DNA of 64,000 bases from JBFXAF01 sp050184585. GTDB taxonomy: Bacteria; Pseudomonadota; Alphaproteobacteria; Rhizobiales; Rhizobiaceae. The notes under the pieces were generated by a model. It did not search any database, was not told the DNA's origin, and worked only from the letters and a program-made list of their open reading frames with translations. The stretch lies in contig JBFXAF010000002.1 in assembly GCA_050184585.1 (NCBI GenBank), positions 310,001 through 374,000 on the forward strand, given 5' to 3'. The position numbers and the translations under genes are program-made. This document shows positions 61,281 through 64,000 of the stretch, piece by piece (positions within the stretch are counted from its first letter, which is position 1; each line of letters opens with the position of its first letter).

Positions 61281-62741
61281 ATGTCGCTGTCCACCGCACT
61301 GAGCATCGCACAGACCGCGCTCCTCAATACATCGCGCCAGACCACCGTCGTCTCGCGCAATATTTCCGACGCATCGAATCCCGACTACTCCCGGCGCATG
61401 GCTGTCCTCACCAGCCAGGCCCCGGGCGCGCGGATCGTCGACATACAGCGCGCCGCCAACGAACAGCTCCTGCGCAACAGCCTCGGCGCCCTCTCCTCCT
61501 ACGAGGGCCAGAACACCCTTCTGGAAGGGCTCAACCTGCTGGCGACGCGGGTCAATGGCGATGACAACGCGACATCGCCCGCGACCCTCATCGGCCGCCT
61601 GCAGGAAGCCCTCCACCTCTATTCGTCCACCCCTTCGAACAGGACGCTCGCCGAGAACTCCGTAGAGGCTGCGCGTCAGGTGGCGCTCGCGCTGAACCAG
61701 GGCAGCGACGCGATCCAGGCGTCGAGGGTCGAAGCCGACCTCGCCATCGCCGCCGAGGTCGCCGACCTCAACACCCTGCTCGGCGAGTTCCACGCCGCCA
61801 ACAAGGCGGTCACGCAGGGCACCCTGGCCGGTCGCGACGTCAACGACGCGCTCGACCAGCGTGACGCGCTGCTGAAGAAGATTTCGGAAAAGATCCCGGT
61901 CACCACCCTCACGCGCGAGGGCAACGACATGGTCATCCTCACCAAGGATGGCGCCATGCTGTACGAGAAGACGCCGCGCACGGTCAGCTTCACGCCGCTG
62001 GCGGGCTACACGCCGACCGCCACGGGAAACGCCATCTATGTCGACGGCGTGCCCGTCTCCGGCGGCATGGGCGCCAACACGTCCGCCTCGGGGCGCATCG
62101 CCGCGCTCGTCCAGCTGCGGGACGGCGTCGCGCCCGCCATGCAGCGCCAGCTCGACGAGATCGCGCGCGGACTGGTGACCGCCTTCGCCGAGACCGATCC
62201 GCTGGGGGTGCAGCCAAACGCGGCGGGTCTCTTCACCTGGCAGGGTGCGCCAGCTATCCCCGCCGCGGCGACCCTGGTCGACGGGCTTGCCGCCACGATC
62301 TCCATCAACGCGGCCTTCGATTCGTCGGCCGGCGGAAATCCCATCCTCCTGCGCGACGGCGGCGCCAACGGCGCGGCCTACGTCCACAACACGACCGGCG
62401 CCGCGTCATTTCCCGACCTGCTGCTCTCCTACGACAGCCGCCTCGACGCCCCGATGGCCTTCGATCCCTCGGTCGGCCTCGGCGACAGCGCGACCCTCGG
62501 CGGCTATTCGGCCAACGCGATCGGCTGGCTGGAATCGATGCGCCAGGAATCGTCCCGCGCCGCCGAGACCAAGAGCGCACTCATGGTCCGCACCGCGGAG
62601 GCGCTGTCCAACGCGACCGGGGTCAACATCGATCTCGAGATGTCGCTCCTTCTCGACCTCGAGCACTCCTACGAAGCGTCGGCGCGTCTGCTCAAGGCGA
62701 TCGACGACATGCTGACCTCCCTCCTCGCGATGGTGAGGTAG
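61281..62741 (+). CDS. flgK: hook-filament junction protein FlgK
   Basis: A 486-residue protein. TALSIAQTALLNTSRQTTVV and SRNISDASNPDYSRRMAVL open it and LEMSLLLDLEHSYEASARLL closes it. It is rich in helices typical of FlgK, with a GGxNPILLRDGGANGAAYVH-type central region. Starts 44 nt after flgE; flgL follows four bases after its stop. Confidence 0.93.
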   Translation: MSLSTALSIAQTALLNTSRQTTVVSRNISDASNPDYSRRMAVLTSQAPGARIVDIQRAANEQLLRNSLGALSSYEGQNTLLEGLNLLATRVNGDDNATSPATLIGRLQEALHLYSSTPSNRTLAENSVEAARQVALALNQGSDAIQASRVEADLAIAAEVADLNTLLGEFHAANKAVTQGTLAGRDVNDALDQRDALLKKISEKIPVTTLTREGNDMVILTKDGAMLYEKTPRTVSFTPLAGYTPTATGNAIYVDGVPVSGGMGANTSASGRIAALVQLRDGVAPAMQRQLDEIARGLVTAFAETDPLGVQPNAAGLFTWQGAPAIPAAATLVDGLAATISINAAFDSSAGGNPILLRDGGANGAAYVHNTTGAASFPDLLLSYDSRLDAPMAFDPSVGLGDSATLGGYSANAIGWLESMRQESSRAAETKSALMVRTAEALSNATGVNIDLEMSLLLDLEHSYEASARLLKAIDDMLTSLLAMVR

Positions 62742-62745
62742 CGCC

Positions 62746-63795
62746 ATGAAGGCTTCGTTCGTCTCCTCGGCCGCCGTCTCCCAGGCGATGCGATACTCGT
62801 TGATGCGCATGCAGACCGAGCTGGTCAGCGCGCAGAAGGAAGTGTCGACCGGGCGCGTGGCGGACCGGGGCCTGGCGCTCGGCGCGCGCACCGGCCAGGC
62901 CGTTTCCTTCGCGCGCGACATCGACCGCCTGAGCGGCATCATCGATTCGAACACGCTCGTGGCGGCCCGTCTCACCGCCACGCAGGACGCCCTCACGCAG
63001 GTGAACACGGCGGCCCAGAGCTTCCTCGCCACCCTGACCGCCAGCGCCTCCGGCGACGCGTCGCGGGAGGTGACCGTGACCGAGGCTCGCGGCACGCTGG
63101 AGGCCCTGACGTCGATTCTCAATTCGAGCCTCAATGGCGAGTTCCTGTTCGCCGGGATCAACACCGACGTGCGGCCTCTCGACGACTTCAGCGCGCCCGG
63201 GTCGACGGGCAAGGCGGCGTTCGACGCGGCCTTTCTCGGCCATTTCGGCTTCGCGCAGAACAGCCCGCTCACGGCCAACATCACCGGCCCGCAGATGGAG
63301 ACCTTCCTCGATACCGTCGTCGAGCCCCAGTTTCTCGGCGTCGCGTGGGAGAACGACTGGTCCTCGGCCAGCGACCAGAAGATCGTCAGTCGCATTGCGC
63401 TCAACGAGACTGCCCCCACCTCGGTGAGCGCGAACGAGTCCGGCATCCGCAAGCTCGTCATGGCGTCGGCGACGTTGCTCGACCTCTTCGGCACCGATCT
63501 GGCCGGCACGGCGCGCGACGTCCTCGTCAGCCGGTCGATCTCGCTCGTCGGCGAGGCGATCGCCGAAGTGGCCAACGTGCAGTCGCAGGCAGGCATCGCC
63601 CAGAACCGGGTGACGCGCGCCAGCGAGCGCATCGAGATGCAGGTCGACCTGTTCGAACGCAACATCCTCGATATGGAAGGCATCGATCCATACGAGGCGT
63701 CGACGCGGGTCACCTCGCTGCTTTCGCAGATCGAGACGTCCTATGCGCTGACCGCGCGCATCCAGCAGCTAAGCCTGGTCAAGTACCTTTCCTGA
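62746..63795 (+). CDS. flgL: hook-filament junction protein FlgL
   Basis: A 349-residue protein. MRYSLMRMQTELVSAQKEVS and TGRVADRGLALGARTGQAVS near the start, with ASERIEMQVDLFERNILDME and ETSYALTARIQQLSLVKYLS near the end, match the flagellin-like FlgL. It lies between flgK and flaF. Confidence 0.92.
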   Translation: MKASFVSSAAVSQAMRYSLMRMQTELVSAQKEVSTGRVADRGLALGARTGQAVSFARDIDRLSGIIDSNTLVAARLTATQDALTQVNTAAQSFLATLTASASGDASREVTVTEARGTLEALTSILNSSLNGEFLFAGINTDVRPLDDFSAPGSTGKAAFDAAFLGHFGFAQNSPLTANITGPQMETFLDTVVEPQFLGVAWENDWSSASDQKIVSRIALNETAPTSVSANESGIRKLVMASATLLDLFGTDLAGTARDVLVSRSISLVGEAIAEVANVQSQAGIAQNRVTRASERIEMQVDLFERNILDMEGIDPYEASTRVTSLLSQIETSYALTARIQQLSLVKYLS

Positions 63796-63829
63796 CCGGG
63801 CGCAAACGGGGGCATCAGAGAAACACAGC

Positions 63830-64000
63830 ATGTACCAGTTCTCATACGCCGACATACAGAACGAATCGGTCGCCGACGCCAAGGACCGGGAGAAGCAACT
63901 GCTTTCCCGCTCGATCGACATGCTGTCGCAGGCTCACACGCTCGGGCCGCGCTCGCAGCAGGCGGTGGAAGCGATCCATTTCATGACGAGGGTGTGGACA
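63830..64000 (+). CDS. flaF: flagellar biosynthesis regulator FlaF (partial)
   Basis: Fifty-seven codons are visible before the window edge. YQFSYADIQNESVADAKDRE and LLSRSIDMLSQAHTLGPRSQ match the N-terminal half of FlaF, which is about 115 residues. FlaF promotes flagellin export and assembly; in rhizobia flbT usually follows. The ATG is 34 bases after the flgL stop. Confidence 0.9.
   Translation, partial: MYQFSYADIQNESVADAKDREKQLLSRSIDMLSQAHTLGPRSQQAVEAIHFMTRVWT

Overview
The window is about 64 kb of GC-rich DNA from an alphaproteobacterium, most likely a member of the Hyphomicrobiales (rhizobial group, possibly Phyllobacteriaceae). The evidence is the flagellar locus, whose content and order (visN-visR, flhB-fliG-fliN-fliM-motA, flgF-fliI, flgBC-fliE-flgGAI-motE-flgH-fliLP, flagellins, motB-motC-motD, rem, flgEKL-flaF) follow the Sinorhizobium/Agrobacterium pattern, together with a chvE-gguABC operon and its divergent LysR regulator. 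No rRNA, tRNA, CRISPR array, prophage or intact insertion sequence was recognised. All calls were made by reading the sequence; no database search was run.

Region 1 (1-10937) looks like a nucleoside or nucleoside-like catabolic locus. A minus-strand operon (cupin, SorC-type regulator, RhaD-type class II aldolase cut by the window edge) diverges from a plus-strand operon encoding a BMP/PnrA-family ABC importer (binding protein, double ATPase, two permeases), an ATZ/TRZ-type amidohydrolase (probable deaminase), a purine nucleoside phosphorylase and two short-chain dehydrogenases. An AEC-family transporter (10938-11897) closes the region on the opposite strand.

Region 2 (11950-19018) pairs a LigM-like tetrahydrofolate-dependent O-demethylase and a GntR/FCD regulator (minus strand) with a complete Liv-type ABC importer (plus strand). 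The same TGTATACA palindrome lies at both divergent promoters. Region 3 (19021-24305) holds modABC with a short ModE-like regulator, an ArsB/NhaD-superfamily antiporter and a ParD/ParE-type toxin-antitoxin pair.

Region 4 (24309-32137) is pentose/hexose metabolism: chvE-gguA-gguB-gguC followed by a D-xylose-dehydrogenase-like gene, the divergent regulator gbpR, and a D-lyxose-isomerase-family gene. Two intergenic palindromic repeats occur at its end and just beyond it (31351-31469 and 33990-34143).

Region 5 (32503-64000) is the flagellar and motility locus. VisN/VisR sit at the head. A minus-strand set builds the switch, export gate and stator, and a plus-strand set builds the rod, hook-basal body, rings and export apparatus. 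Two tandem flagellin genes with their own leaders and terminators follow, then fliF, a FliH-like gene, motBCD, a small lytic transglycosylase, the regulator Rem, and flgE-flgK-flgL-flaF. The window ends inside flaF.
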